Shown here piece after piece: positions 12,538 to 25,249 of a stretch of 64,000 bases of DNA. Each line of letters starts with the position of its first letter. The stretch's first letter is position 1. The notes under the pieces were generated by a model, which did no database searches, had not been told where the DNA came from, and saw only the letters and a list, made by a program, of their open reading frames with translations. Source of the DNA: Ottelia alismoides (taxonomy: Eukaryota > Streptophyta > Magnoliopsida > Alismatales > Hydrocharitaceae). Made by a program: the position numbers and the translations under genes. The stretch is taken from assembly GCA_037367405.1 (NCBI GenBank), contig JAZKJV010009780.1, forward strand, positions 1-64,000. The letters run 5' to 3'.

Positions 12538-12842
12538 AAATAACTAGCAATTAATTTTTACTAAGACCAAGCATATATCATTATAGGTGCATGTGATATA
12601 ATGATGGTTTTGGACCTAGCTACCAAGTCAAGCAACCTAATCTCTAGTGGCACATTCACATAAAACAAATATAAACAAAGGCAGAAATCTCAAATCATGT
12701 GAAAAAATAAAATAATTGTGACAAAACACAAAAAAACCACAAAAAGGCCCCAAGGTGAACGGACACCCAAGTACTAGACCTCGCTATGTGTGGTAGTGTA
12801 CAAATTAATTACAAATTAAATGTTGCAAATTAACTCTCTCCT

Positions 12843-12998
12843 CACAAAAAAGAAGTAGATGCTAAGTTCGGTCTGCTCTTCTCCTTTTCTTGATCTTCTT
12901 TCCTACTCTCTCGTGGTTGACTCACCAGCAAATACCGACCTCTGCTCTCTTCGGGTGCATCCACCTCCAAAAAGATATCCCTCGTACGTCGGTCCCAT
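12843..12998 (-). other. Short frame open in both duplicate copies
   Basis: On the minus strand a frame reading RTRDIFLEVDAPEESRGRY, then ending SRPNLASTSFL-stop, is open here. The counterpart at about 18085-18242 in copy B reads RTRDIPLEVDAPEESRGRY and ends SRPTLASTSFL-stop. Five residues differ over about 49. A consensus-like splice donor (GGTGAGT) lies within copy A but is AGTGAGT in copy B. I recognise no protein; it could be a decayed terminal exon or chance. Confidence 0.2.
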
Positions 12999-14986
12999 GT
13001 AAACAAGAATTAAAAAAATCGAATAATTATGAAATAGAACGAGCAGAGAATAATATGAAACTATATATACAATAAAATGTTTTGCAATCCATTGCTCTAC
13101 AGAAATGATACCATTTAAAAGCATCAATCGATCGATCAAGGAGGGTCTTGCACTCCACACAAGGCGGAAGTGCAGCCGAAGCGGCGACCACTGGTTAGAA
13201 CTAAAAGAGGTGGGGGAAGGAGGCACATGAATAAGAAAAAATATTTAGATCCATAGCATGTATGGTAGCTTTTCTTATTCAATCTCGAGATGATCTCTAG
13301 AGATGCATATGTGATGAAACCACAATTCATCGACCTTGGAGCAGAAAATTGAGCTAAATTTCTAAACAAATACATTCATACTTGCATTATTATTAATTTA
13401 TTATAATTTCATACTAGTAAAAAATGCATAAATTAACACCTAAAAACCACTAAAAAGTGCAGAAAAATAAAAAAATAAATAAGGAAATAAGAAAATATAC
13501 AATTTTTGTTTATGAAAGAATATACATCATAAATACACAAGCTTCACAATTTTTTATTTATTTTTGTATAAATATTTATCAACCTGATTTCTAATGCATT
13601 AAATACAAATGTATATAAAAAATATAAAAATATCATAACACAAATATGACAAATAAAATCGATTCAACTTTCCCAATATGCCCATATTCTCAATTTTCTA
13701 TCTGGATCATATTAACTCAAATTCATCCTTACTCAATTTAAAAATCATCATTTAAATTTTCAAAATCCAAAATATACTTTAAAATCGATCTAGGTTCATT
13801 TGTTAAAAGTTGGTTTCGTGAGTCATTTCTACAATTGCTTATGACATTTTTACAAATGTTATTTTAAATATTTTTTTACGTTATAATGTTTTTATTAAAT
13901 TCTATATTCTATGAAAAATATACAACAAGATAAAATTTTAATAATAAAATATTTTAAAATATGGACTTCATGGCGTAGGTATGATAATAATTTGCTTTTT
14001 TATCTAGCATTTATGGTATCAAAAAATAGAAAAATATGCTTATATAAGTAGGTTTATTATAAATATAAGGATTAATTTATTACTAAAAAAATAAAAATAG
14101 AAAAAAGTTCACAGATAGGTCAAAAATACTTATAATCTACTTCTTATTTTTATATTTCTAATAGTTGAGAGTTTTAATGAAATTTCATTCTGGGAAGTTT
14201 TATATATTTTAATTTAGAGCAACTTTCATTTCTAAATTTTTTTATTTAACTAAATTTTTATATTTCTTAGCTAATTTTATTTTTATTTTTATCTTTCATT
14301 TTTTTAAAAAAATTTGTGAGCCATGTGAACCCTCTTATCTACAAGTCCACCTCCATTTATCTTTTACCTAGATAACCGCCCTCCAACTCTCTTCACCTCT
14401 CCCCTCATATGGACAATTGAGTGTAGGTCAATTTTACTTGCCACCATAGATATCACTCCTATTTTGTGCAACAACCCATCAGCTCCTCTTCCTCGATCCT
14501 CCTTCATTGATAACAAACTTCTCCCTCATTCCTAGCATCTACCCTGGGAATACCACCCCGACCTCCTCTCCCAAATAAGAATCCATCTTTCCATTTTTTT
14601 GAATTTCATCCACCATTAGGTTCACCCTACTCCTACTCTACCTCTTTCATTGTCACAGAATGAAGGTTTGAATGAGTAGGAGGACCCCGTTACTGACATC
14701 TATTGAGGTAGTTCATGATTGACACAACTCCTCAACCACCTTTGACCTTAGGGCAATAGAGCGTATCCTAGGAGAAAAGGTGAGCTTTGTGGTAATTTTT
14801 ACCTCGTTTCCATAAATACATGGCCTTTAAGGAGTTAAATTTCCGCATAATATTCTCTAGAATCAATGTAATAGACAAATAATGCATGATAATTAAAATG
14901 ATGGAGGAGTTGAGAATGACAGATCCAATTGATAGAGTGAGAGGTATACATTTATAAGAGGTGATACTTTTTCCCATTTTAGGGAT

Positions 14987-15819
14987 TGTTGAATATATGT
15001 CCTAAGATCATTAAAAATTTCATTAATGTAATCTTTTATATTGGCTGACTAACTCTTTATTTAGCTAACTGGTTATTTCCTTCAGCCGATTATATTGTTG
15101 TATGAATGGATGTTGTGGTCTAGTGGTTGGCGTTCTTTTACGTTACCCTCTTCACTTACCCTTAATGGTCACGAAGAACTCATAATCCAATAAATAGGAC
15201 TACTATGTCCCTTTACAATTCACCTAAGCTAACAACTCATGTACATTACATATACACACATCTTAAGTAATTTATGAACTAAAATACTTTTATTACATCT
15301 TAAGTGCATTACGTGCTAAACTAAACTTATTTCTTTGTATGCTTCAATCTAATTACTCAAGCTCCAGTTTTCTCAAGTGCACCTAAATCTTAATCAAAGT
15401 TAATCGAGCATTTGAAGCCTCATTCCTCATTTATAAATGTTCAAGTAATTTTGTGCTTAAGATTATACATCAACTAGGAATATTTTGTTTTGCTTGCTTT
15501 AAAGACTTGTAACGGGTGGTGGATTCCTTTTTCTATTGGGAAATAAAATCTTTCTTAGGGTTTGCTTATAGAAGGATACATGTTGTACACGATGTTGTGC
15601 TATTCTCAGTTTAAAGTAGTAAAGATAGTAGAAGGATGCTTCACGAAGAGAGGGAAAGGAATCATATCCTAAAATAGTATTTATGGGTTTTGATTTTTTC
15701 CTTTTATGAGTTTCAACATTAAAATAAATATGTTAATTTTTATTTTCATATTCTTTTCTATATTTTGTCTTGTAAAATTTCCAATTTCAAATATTATTTA
15801 GAATTATTGTTATTGTACA
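14987..15819 (+). repeat. LTR-like unit P1 (in copy A)
   Basis: An 833 bp unit beginning TGTTGAATATATG and ending TTGTACA, so bounded by TG and CA like an LTR. A degenerate TATA region (AATAAATAGG) lies about 200 bases in. It is related to P2 (20263) and more distantly to P3 (29983). Homology appears to continue a little beyond both ends, and no target duplication, primer site or purine tract was found. LTR identity is therefore provisional. Confidence 0.4.
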
Positions 15820-17790
15820 ACTTAACACCCCCATCCCATCTTATGTGAAACTCACAGAGAGAAGGTGGAATAAAAGAAATTGGAAAGGAGGAATGGGGGT
15901 TGAATAATATGAGACGTGAGAAGGATTTTTAAAGCAAAAATCTGTGCCTAAAAAATATCTTCTTTTTCTTGATGGGTCCACCCTACCTGTTAGGAAATTT
16001 CATGTGTTTTAAGTAATCGTACAAACATATTCAAGAAATAAAGATATATCTAATGAATATGCTAAACCCATTAGGAAATCTCGCATATCTTAATAGGTGG
16101 AGTGTGCTAGTTAGGAAAGGCAAACCTTATCAGCTCTATCCATAGAATTCAAAATACCTATGTCACTCAGTCACCACTTTCCGACAAGGTAAAGTAGCCA
16201 AATCAATTAAGCGTGTTCCACTCCAAGTTTCCGAAAATACATTTATGCTTGTAATTTTTTAATCACACTTGTGCCCTTACATTCTTTCCTTTTTACTTGT
16301 TGTGTCCCTCCATTAGTTTGGCCATCTATTACATGAATCTAACCATAGTTTCTTCAAATCATTGTCTGATTAAGAATATTTTATAACCTTTAAGCCCCTC
16401 CATCCTCATCTTTTTCACCCTCGATCTTGTTACGACGTCTACCATTTCAATCATGAGCCCACCCGAGCTTGCAATCCTTTCGTTCCCTTTGCCTCGAGTA
16501 TGCCCCAAGCCCCTTGCCCCCTAACCCCCTTTGTACAACACCCCCTCCCCCTAATACTACCTTACAGACACTATTTTTGGTATTGACCATCTACTTATGA
16601 TTAAGTATTTTTGATCTATTTGTGCTTGTGGCCCGTGACTTTTAGGATCAAGTTCTAGTTCATGCATGATCCTCTAAACAAGATAAATGAGAAATGATTA
16701 AAAAAATTAAATTCCCTTGTAAGAAGGAAATAAGACTCTTTAAATGGCTAAATTTAAATTGTTTTTAAAAAGGCAGTCTGCTTTTATTAAATTGATTAAT
16801 AACTACATCAAAACTGATTAGTTTTTACTATTACTTTTCATAAAGTTCTTTTCTAACTAAAGGAATAATAAGATTCAAGTAAAAGAAACAAACTTCTTAA
16901 AAATAATAAAATGATATTTAGATTTTAAAAACTGTAGAAAATGTTGAGCCCTTCAAAGGATTGAAAAACCTATTATGTTTAAGCTAAGAAAATTACCTAG
17001 TAAGGGAGAGAAAATAAGAAACCTTCTTACAATATTTGGTATTAGTTAATAAACACCTTTGATATTAAGTAAATATTAAAATTCTTTTTCATATCAAGAA
17101 AGTATTAAAATATTTGGTATCAAAACATTCGATTTCAATAAGCAAAATACCTAATGTTATTTAGAAAAAAAACTCTTAAATTATATCAAAAGATGGAAAA
17201 TCAAAATCTTAGAAGAATTTTTTTCAAGAAGAAATCTAGGCTTACAAAAAGTTTGTGTGTGGGGGGGGGAGGGTTATTGAGCTTTGACTATATTGAAGTT
17301 ACATAAAGAGAGAGTTGATTTGGGGAGGGGTGCGACTTTTATTTGATAAGGGGAAATCCAAGGACTATAAAGTATCTATATTTTTTATAATAACAAAAAG
17401 ATAGAGGAAATGTGAGTTAAGAGAGAAAAACTCAAGAAAATAAGATTTTGAAAACTAAATATAAATTTTGTCATCAACAAAAAAGAAAAGATTGTTAGTG
17501 ACTTGGATTTTGATAGACAAAGAATATTTATATATTTGTTTTTGTAAGACTAATATTTCAGTTACATGAAAAGAATGAAATATATGAAAGTTGAATCAAA
17601 GAAAAAACATTTTGTGGAATTTAAAGGAAGAAAGATGAAAACAAGCTAATTAAGGAAAGACTTTGAGATTAATGCTTCAAGTTCAACATTTCAGAAGCAC
17701 ATATACTATTAAATTTTGATTTGGAGTCTTTGAAGCTCAAGATAATTGGATGACAACAAAGGATGATTTTGCAAAATTCAAGAACTCTTG

Positions 17791-20700
17791 AAATAACTGG
17801 CAATTAATTTTGACTAAGACCAAGCGTGTATCATTATAGTGCTTGCGATATAATGATGGTTTTGGACCTAGCTTGTGAGTCAAGCAACCTAATGTATAGT
17901 GGCTCATTCACATAAAACAAATATAAACAAAGGAAGAAATATCTAATCACGTGAAAAAAAATAATGGTGAAAAAACACAAAAAAAAACTACAAAAAGGCC
18001 CTGAGGTGAACAAAGACCCAGGTACTAGACCTCGCTATGTGTAGTAGTGTGCAAACTAATTACAAATTATTTGTTGAAAATTAACTCTCTCCTCACAAAA
18101 AAGAAGTAGATGCTAAGGTCGGTCTGCTCTTCTCCTTTTCTCGATCTTCTCTCCTACTCTCTCGTGGTTGACTCACTAGCTGATACCGACCTCTGCTCTC
18201 TTCGGGTGCATCCACCTCCAAAGGGATATCCCTCGTACGTCGATCCCATGTAATAAAGATTAACAATAAACAAGGATTAGAAAAATCAAATAATTATAAA
18301 ATAGAACAAGCAGAGAATAATATGAAACTATATATACAACAAAATGTTCGGCGATCCATTGCTCTGCAGAAACGATGCCATTTAAAAGAACCAATCGATC
18401 GAGCAAGGAGGGTCTTGCACTCCACACAAGCCGGATGTGTAGTCGATGCAGCGACCACTGGTTAGGACTAAAAGAGGTCGGGGAAGGAGGCACGTGAATA
18501 AGAAAAGAAATATTTAGATCCATAGCATGTATGGTAGCTTTTCTTATTCAATCTCGAGATGATCTCTATCTAAGCAAATGTGATGAAACCACAATTCATC
18601 GACCTTGGAGCAGAAAATTGAGCTAAATTTCTAAACAAATACATTCATAATTGCATTATTATTAATTTATTATAGTTTCAAACTTGTAAAATAAAAATGC
18701 ATAAATTAACACCTAAAAACCACTAAAAAGTGCAGAAAAAATAAAAAAATAAGGAAATAGAAAAATATACAGTTTTTTGTTTATGAAAGAATATACATCA
18801 TAATTACACAAGCTTCACACATTTTTTTTACTTTTGTATAAATATTTATCAACATGATTTATAATGCATTAAATACAAATGTATATAAAATATAAAAATA
18901 TCATAATACAAATATGACAAATATAACCGATTCAACTTTCCCAATATGCCCATATTCTCGTTTTTCTATCTGGATCATATTAACTCAAATTTATCCTTAC
19001 TCACTTTAAAATTCATCATTTAAATTTTTAAAATCCAAAATATACTTTAAAATCGATCGAGGTTCATTTGTAAGAATTTGGTTTCATGAGTCATTTCTAC
19101 AATTATTTATGACATTTTTTACAAATGCTATTTTAAATGTTTTTTTACGTTATAATGTTTTTATTAGATTCTATCTTCTATGAAAAATATACAACAAGAT
19201 AAAATTTAAATAATAAAATATTTTAAAAATATGGACTTCATGGCGTAGGTATATTTGACCTATAGATAATAATTTGTTTTTTTATCTAGCATTTATGGCA
19301 TTAAAAAAATATGCTTACATAAGTAGGTTTATTATAAATACAAGGAGTAATTTACTAAGAAAAAAATAAAAATAGAAAAAGTTCACAAATAGGTCGAAAA
19401 TACTTATAATCTACTTATTTTTATATTTCTAATAGTTGAGCGTTTTAATGAAATTTCATTCTAGGAAGTTTTATATATTTTAATTTAGAGCAAATTTCAT
19501 TTCTAAATTTTTTATTTAACTACATTTTTCTATTTCTTAGCTAATTTTATTATTATTTTTATCTTTCATTTTTATAAAAATTATGTGAGCCATGTGAACC
19601 TTCTTCTCTACAAGTCCACATCCTTCATTTATCTTTTACCTATATAACCGCCCTCCAACTCTCTTCACCTCTCCCCTCATATGGACAATTGGGTGTAGGT
19701 AAATTTTACTTGCCACCATAGATATCACTCCTATTTTGTGCAACAACCCACCAACTCCTCTTCCTCGATCCTCCTTCATTGATGACAAACTTCTCCCTCA
19801 TTCCTAGCATCTACCCTGGGAATACCACCCGGGCCTCCTCTCCCAAATAAGAATCCATTTTTTACATTTTTTAATTTCATCCACCATTAGGTTCACCCTA
19901 CTCCTACTCTACCTCCTTCATTGTCACAGATTGAAGTTTTGATAAAAATGAGTAGGACGACCCCATTATTGACATCTATTGAGGTAGTTCATGATTGACA
20001 CAACTCTTCAACTGCCATTAACCTTAGGGCAATAGAGTCTATCCTAGAAGAAAAGGTGAGCTTTTGTGGTAATTTTTACCTCATTTCCATAAATGCATGG
20101 CTTTTAGGAGTTAAATTTCCTCGTAATATTCTCTAGAATCAATGTAATAGACAAATAATGCATGATAATTAAAATGATGGAGGAGTTGAGAATGATAGAT
20201 CCAATTGATATAGTGAGAGGTATACATCTATAAGAAGTGATACTTTTTCCCACTTTATGGAATGTTGAATATATGTTCTTAGATCATTAAAAATTCCATT
20301 AATGTAATCTTTTATATTGGTTGACTAACTCTTTATTTAGCTAACTGGCCATTTCCTTCAGTCGATTATATTGTTGTATGAATGGATGTTGTGGTCTAGT
20401 GGTTGGCGTTCTTTTACGTTACCCTCTTCACTTACCCTTAATGGTCATGAAGAACTCATAGATCAATAAATAGGACTACTATGTCCCTTTACAATTCACC
20501 TAAGCTAACAACTCATGTACATTACATATACACACATCTTAAGTAATTTTTGAACTAAAATACTCTTATTACATCTTAAGTGCATTACATGATAAATTAA
20601 ACTTATTTCTTTGTATGCTTCAATCTAATTACTCAAGCTCCATATTTCTCACGTGCACCTCACGCTTAATCCAAGTTAATAGAGTATCTGAGGCCTCATT

Positions 20701-23080
20701 CCTCATTTATAAACGTTCAAGTAATTTTGTGCTTAAGATTATACATTAACTAGGTATATTTTGTTTTGCTTGATTTAAAGACATGTACTCGGGTAGTGGA
20801 TTCCTTTTTCTATTGGGAAATAAAATCTTTCTTAGGGTTTTCTTATAGAAGGATACATGTTGTACACGAAGTTGTGCTATTCTCAGTTTAAAGTAGTAAA
20901 GATAGTAGAAGGATGCTTCACGAAGAGAGGGAAAGGAATCATATCCTAAAATAGTATTTCTTGGTTTTGATTTTTTTCCTTTTATGAGTTTCAACATTAA
21001 AATAAATATGTCAATTTTTATTTTCATATTCTTTTTTATATTTTTTTCTTGTAAAATTTCTAATTTCAAATGTTATTTGGAATTATTGTTATTGTAGAAC
21101 TTAACACCCCCACTCAATCTTATGTGAAACTCACAGAGAGAAGGTGGAATAAAAGAAATTGGAAAGGAGGAATGGGGGATTGAATGATATGAGACGTGAG
21201 AAGGATTTTTGAAGCAGTTTTCTGTGCCTAGAAGAATATCTTCTTTTTCTTGATGGGTCCACCCTACTTGTTAGGAAATTTCATGTGTTTTAAGTAATCG
21301 TACAAACATATTCAAGAAAGAAGGATATATCTAGTGAATCTGCAAAACCCATTAGGAAATCTCACATATATTAATAGGTGAAGTGTACTAGTTAAGAAAA
21401 GGCAAACCTTATCAGCTCTATTCATAGACTTGAAAATACCTATGTCACTCAGTCACCTCTTTCCGACAAGGTAAAGTAGCTAAATCCATTAAACTTGTTC
21501 CCCTCCAAGTTTCTGAAAATACATTTATGCTTGTACTTTTTTAATCACACTTGTGCCCATACATTCTTTCCTTTTTTACTTGTTGTGTCCCTCCATTAGT
21601 TTGGCCATCTATTACATGAATCTAACCATAGTTTCTTCAAATCATTGTCTGATTAAGAATATTTTATAACCTTTAAGCCCCTCCATCCTCATCTTTTTCT
21701 CCCTTGATCTTGTTACGACATCTACCATTTCAAACATGAGCCCACCCGAGCTTGCAACCCTTTCATTCCCTTTGCCTCGAGTATGCTTCAAGCCCCTTGC
21801 CCCATAACCCCCTTTGTACAACACCCCCTCCCCCTAGTACTACCTTAAGGACACTATTATTGGTATTGATCATCTACTTATGATTAAATATTATTGATCT
21901 ATTTGTGCTTGTGGCACATGACTTTTATGATCAAGTTCTAGTTCATGCATGATCCTCTTAACAAGATAAATGAGAAATGATTAAAAAAGTTAAATTCCCT
22001 TTTAAGAAGGAAATAAGACTCTTTAAAAGGCTAAATTTAAATTGCTTTTAAAAAGGCATTCTGCTTTTATTAAATTGGTTAATAACAATGCCAAAACTGA
22101 TTTGTTTTTACTATTACTTTCTGAAAGTTCTTTCTAACTAAAGGAATAATAAGATTCAAGTAAAAGAAAGAAACTTATTAAAAATAATAAAATGATATTT
22201 TCATTTTCAAAAATGTAGAAAATGTTGAGCCCTTCAAATGATTGAAAAAACCTGTTATGTTTAAGCTAAGAAAATTACCTAATAAGGGAGAGAAAAGAAG
22301 AAACCTTCTTACAATATTTGGTATTAGTAAATAAACACCTTTGATATTAAGTAAATATTAAAATGTTTTTTCATATCAAGAAAGTATTAAAATATTTGGT
22401 ATCAAAACATTTGATTTCAATAAGCAAAATACCTACTGTTATTTAGAAAAAAAACTCAAATTATATCAAAAGGTGGAGAATCAAAATTTTCGAAGAACTT
22501 TTTTCAAGAAGAAATCAATGTTTACAAAAAGTGTGTGTGGGGGGGTATAGAGCTTTGACTATATTGAAGTTACATAAAGAGAGAGTAGATTCGGGGAGGG
22601 GTGTGACTTTTATTTGATAAGGGGAAATCCATGGACTATAAAGTATCTATATTTTTTATAATAAAAAAAAGGTAGAGGAAACATGAGGTAATCAATACTT
22701 GTTTAGGAGAGAAAAACTAAAGAAAATAAAGATTTTTAAAACTAAATATAATTTTTGTCATCAACAAAAAAGAAAAGATTTTTTAGTGACTTAGATTTTG
22801 ATAGACAAAGAAAATATTTGTATATTTGTTTTTGTAAGACTAATATTTCAGTTAGATGAAAAGAAAGAAATGTATGAAAGTTGAATAAAAGAAATACATT
22901 TTGTGGAATTTAAAGGAAGAAAGATGAACACAAGCTAATTAAGGAAAGACCTTGAGATTAATGCTTCAAGTTCAACATTTCAAAAGCACATATACTATTA
23001 AAATTATGATTTGGTGTCTTCGAAACTCAAGATAACTGGATGACAATAAAGGATGGTTTCGCAAAATTCAAGAACTCTTG
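17791..23080. repeat. Tandem duplication, copy B (5.29 kb)
   Basis: Second copy of the 12538-17790 segment, in the same orientation and collinear throughout. It starts AAATAACTGGCAATTAAT and ends CAAGAACTCTTG at 23080. The following bases AAAT match the first bases of each copy, a 4 bp microhomology at the breakpoint. The copy is slightly longer than A through small insertions (for example extra sequence near 19245-19265 and 22690). Confidence 0.9.
20263..21098 (+). repeat. LTR-like unit P2 (in copy B)
   Basis: Copy of P1 carried along by the tandem duplication, beginning TGTTGAATATATG. Its right end has lost the CA (TTGTAGA). The TATA-like AATAAATAGG is kept. Confidence 0.4.
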
Positions 23081-23274
23081 AAATTTACATATTTTCTATT
23101 TTTTTGTGAAAAACATGTCTTATATCTTTTTTATATTATTTATAATAATTAAGCAGAAATAATCCAAAATAAAATCAGCATAATCACTTTTTTCTAGTGA
23201 CTTTTCACCACAAGTCAACTATTGAGCTTTCCAGTCAATTGTTCTTAATCTCAAATATCACTTTACGGATAGTC

Positions 23275-23552
23275 TGTTGTATTCAAAATTGTATTTAGAC
23301 TTTAATTGGAAACTCTATGTAATTACAATTGGAAATAATTTGGTTTCAATTGGGAAACCAAATGTTTTGGAGGGAAAGTTGGGAATTCTCAAATTTGAAA
23401 TATGGAAAGTTTGGGTGGAAGTTTAGTACCACATCGTGGAGAACTAAACTTTTGGTGGACTTATATATGAGTTCATACCCCAAGCTCTTGTATCAATAGT
23501 AGAGAGGAGGAATGGATGACCACACACGCGCGCGCACGCTCCGCTCCGTCTC

Positions 23553-23596
<44 letters not shown>

Positions 23597-24328
23597 AAGA
23601 GTCAATTCGGATCTCGATACTTTTGCTGCGGTTTTCATTTGGTAAGTCGATTAAATTAATCACATGATTAATTTGGTAAGTCGACTTAAATGGGAATTCA
23701 ACTCGCCATTATGGGCGCGATTTTTGGGATCCGAAAGGCTGCGTTTTGGGACGCGTTTTCGGAAACCAAAGGTAACCGCGCGCTAGGGCACGCGAGCCCC
23801 TCTATATATATTCCTCACTCGACGCGATTTTTCTTCACTCGCAAGAAAAACCTCTCTCACGTCGTCTCTCTCTCTGGTTCTTCCTCTCGCGGACGAACGT
23901 TTTTTCTTCTTTCTCTCTCAGCTGCAGTTCTCTGAGGTACAATCGAGGACGATCCCGTTAGTGTGCGCCGACGACGATCGTGAACCGTCGTATCCTGGGA
24001 GCGGATCGCCAGTACCCTACGCACCGGTATTGTGGGGGCGATATCTTCTCTAAGGACGGTCCATTTCATGGACGCTTCGGTGACTTCTAAACTGATCTTT
24101 ATTTTATTTTGGTTGCCGCAATATGTTTATTGCTTTACCCTTTCTGGATCATGCCCGTGTTATTTATGTTTCTGTTCTATTAATCGGTTCATGTTTGCAT
24201 TGTATAATCGAATAATGATTGGGAAACATACGTTTAATGTAATCTTATTCGGTATTGTTTCTCTGTTAACTCATTTGGATCCGATAATTCACTGTTTAAT
24301 ATATGCACTGGTAATCCTATTTTCAACA
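23275..24328 (+). repeat. C1 5' LTR (1054 bp)
   Basis: Begins TGTTGTATTC and ends TTTCAACA. A TATA box (CTATATATAT) lies at about 23801-23810, followed by a pyrimidine-rich GC-richer region typical of an LTR transcription start. It is 141 bp longer than the 3' LTR. The extra sequence falls between about 23553 and 23707 and includes a GGCTCG hexamer array. Confidence 0.93.
23554..23597. repeat. GGCTCG hexamer array
   Basis: About seven tandem GGCTCG units inside the 5' LTR of C1, in the U3 region upstream of the TATA box. The 3' LTR has only short CT-rich sequence at this position. Confidence 0.9.
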
Positions 24329-24361
24329 ATCTTAGAGAAGATATCCCGAACCGATTCTAGA
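24329..24361 (+). promoter_or_regulatory. C1 primer-site position, atypical sequence
   Basis: Directly after the 5' LTR the sequence reads ATCTTAGAGAAGATATCC. Plant copia elements usually have TGGTATCAGAGC here, complementary to the 3' end of initiator tRNA-Met. That motif is absent, so either a different tRNA region primes this element or the site has decayed. Confidence 0.4.
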
Positions 24362-25249
24362 ATGTCCGAAACTATGTTTAAATCGAGGGTAGATATGACG
24401 GGTATGCCTGAAAAATTCGGTGGATAGAATTTTAAGCGTTGGCAACAACGCATGAAGATCTGGTTAACCACCATAGGATTAATCTCGATGCTTGAAACCG
24501 ATTGTCCTACGGTGGAGATGGAAAACCCCTCACCCGATAGCCATAAGGCGCAATCTGCGTGGAAGGAACGTGACCGTATATGTCATGGATGCATCTTGTT
24601 GGCTCTGTCCAACACGTTGTTTGACGTATATTGTTCATCCACGCAGACTGCGAAGGGGCTATGGGAAGACTTGGATCGGAAGTATAACACCGAAGACCTC
24701 GGTATTGAGAAATACTCCGTAGCTAAGTTTTTGAAGTTTTCCATGGCCGAAGGGAAGTCTGTTTCTGAACAGGCACACGAGTTTTTACTCATGCTCCATG
24801 GTTTAGAGGATGCCGAAATGAAACTTCCAGAGAAGTTTCAGGTCATGTGCATCATAGAGAAATTTCCCAAGTCGTGGGAAGACTTCGGTATGACCCTGAA
24901 ACATAGAAAGGGGAAAATTTATATGGATGACTTGATGGTGGCAATTGTCATAGAGGAGGAACACAGGAAACAAAAACATGTGCTTCCTGTTGATATTCAG
25001 GCTAAGGTCAATCTCATGACCTCGAAGGGCAAGGATAAGAAGGGAAAGGGTCCTAATAACAATAAAATGAAACCAAAGGGCAAGATCCAGAAAAAGGCAA
25101 AGAATAAACCCTTCTGGCACTGTAATCAGGTTGGCCATTGGAAGAAGGATTGTCTGTCCTTGAAGGCTCAACCTAAGGCTACAGATGGGAGTCCACAAGT
25201 GAACATGATCACTACGGGACTCGGGGCTAGCGAGGGTATGTCTCTGTAA
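24362..25249 (+). pseudogene. C1 gag, one internal stop
   Basis: Gag forms the particle shell. The frame starts at the ATG at 24362. The sequence MPEKFGG is followed by TAG at 24425-24427, then continues in frame with NFKRWQQRMKIWLTT, the conserved gag start motif; the element therefore has a single in-frame stop here. The remaining 265 codons contain the copia gag core (LWEDLDRKYNTED, KFQVMCIIEKFPKSWEDF) and a basic Lys-rich stretch. A zinc knuckle at 25109-25153 reads FWHCNQVGHWKKDC. Its first Cys is Phe, so the CCHC knuckle is incomplete. Confidence 0.88.

Larger units (their letters stand above)
12538..17790. repeat. Tandem duplication, copy A (5.25 kb)
   Basis: Direct tandem partner of 17791-23080. 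It begins AAATAACTAGCAATTAAT and ends GCAAAATTCAAGAACTCTTG. The junction to copy B at 17790/17791 is exact, with nothing between. By eye the copies differ at roughly 5-7% of positions, plus small indels. No terminal inverted repeats or LTR-type ends were seen, so this looks like a segmental tandem duplication rather than two insertions. Contents are AT-rich non-coding DNA, pyrimidine-rich strings around 14330-14660 and 16380-16560, and an LTR-like unit at 14987-15819. Confidence 0.9.

Noticed and set aside
15105..15140. tRNA-like string GTGGTCTAGTGGTTGGCGTT
   Set aside because: It resembles an A box, but no B box or cloverleaf follows. The equivalent position in P3 is unlike a tRNA, and it lies in the U3-like part of the P units.
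12538..23080. The two 5.25 kb copies as a Helitron or LTR pair
   Set aside because: No CTRR end with hairpin, no TC start, no TG...CA ends and no sequence between the copies.
23554..23597. Possible CRISPR-like or telomere-like repeat
   Set aside because: Units are contiguous 6-mers without spacers; a simple hexamer array inside an LTR.
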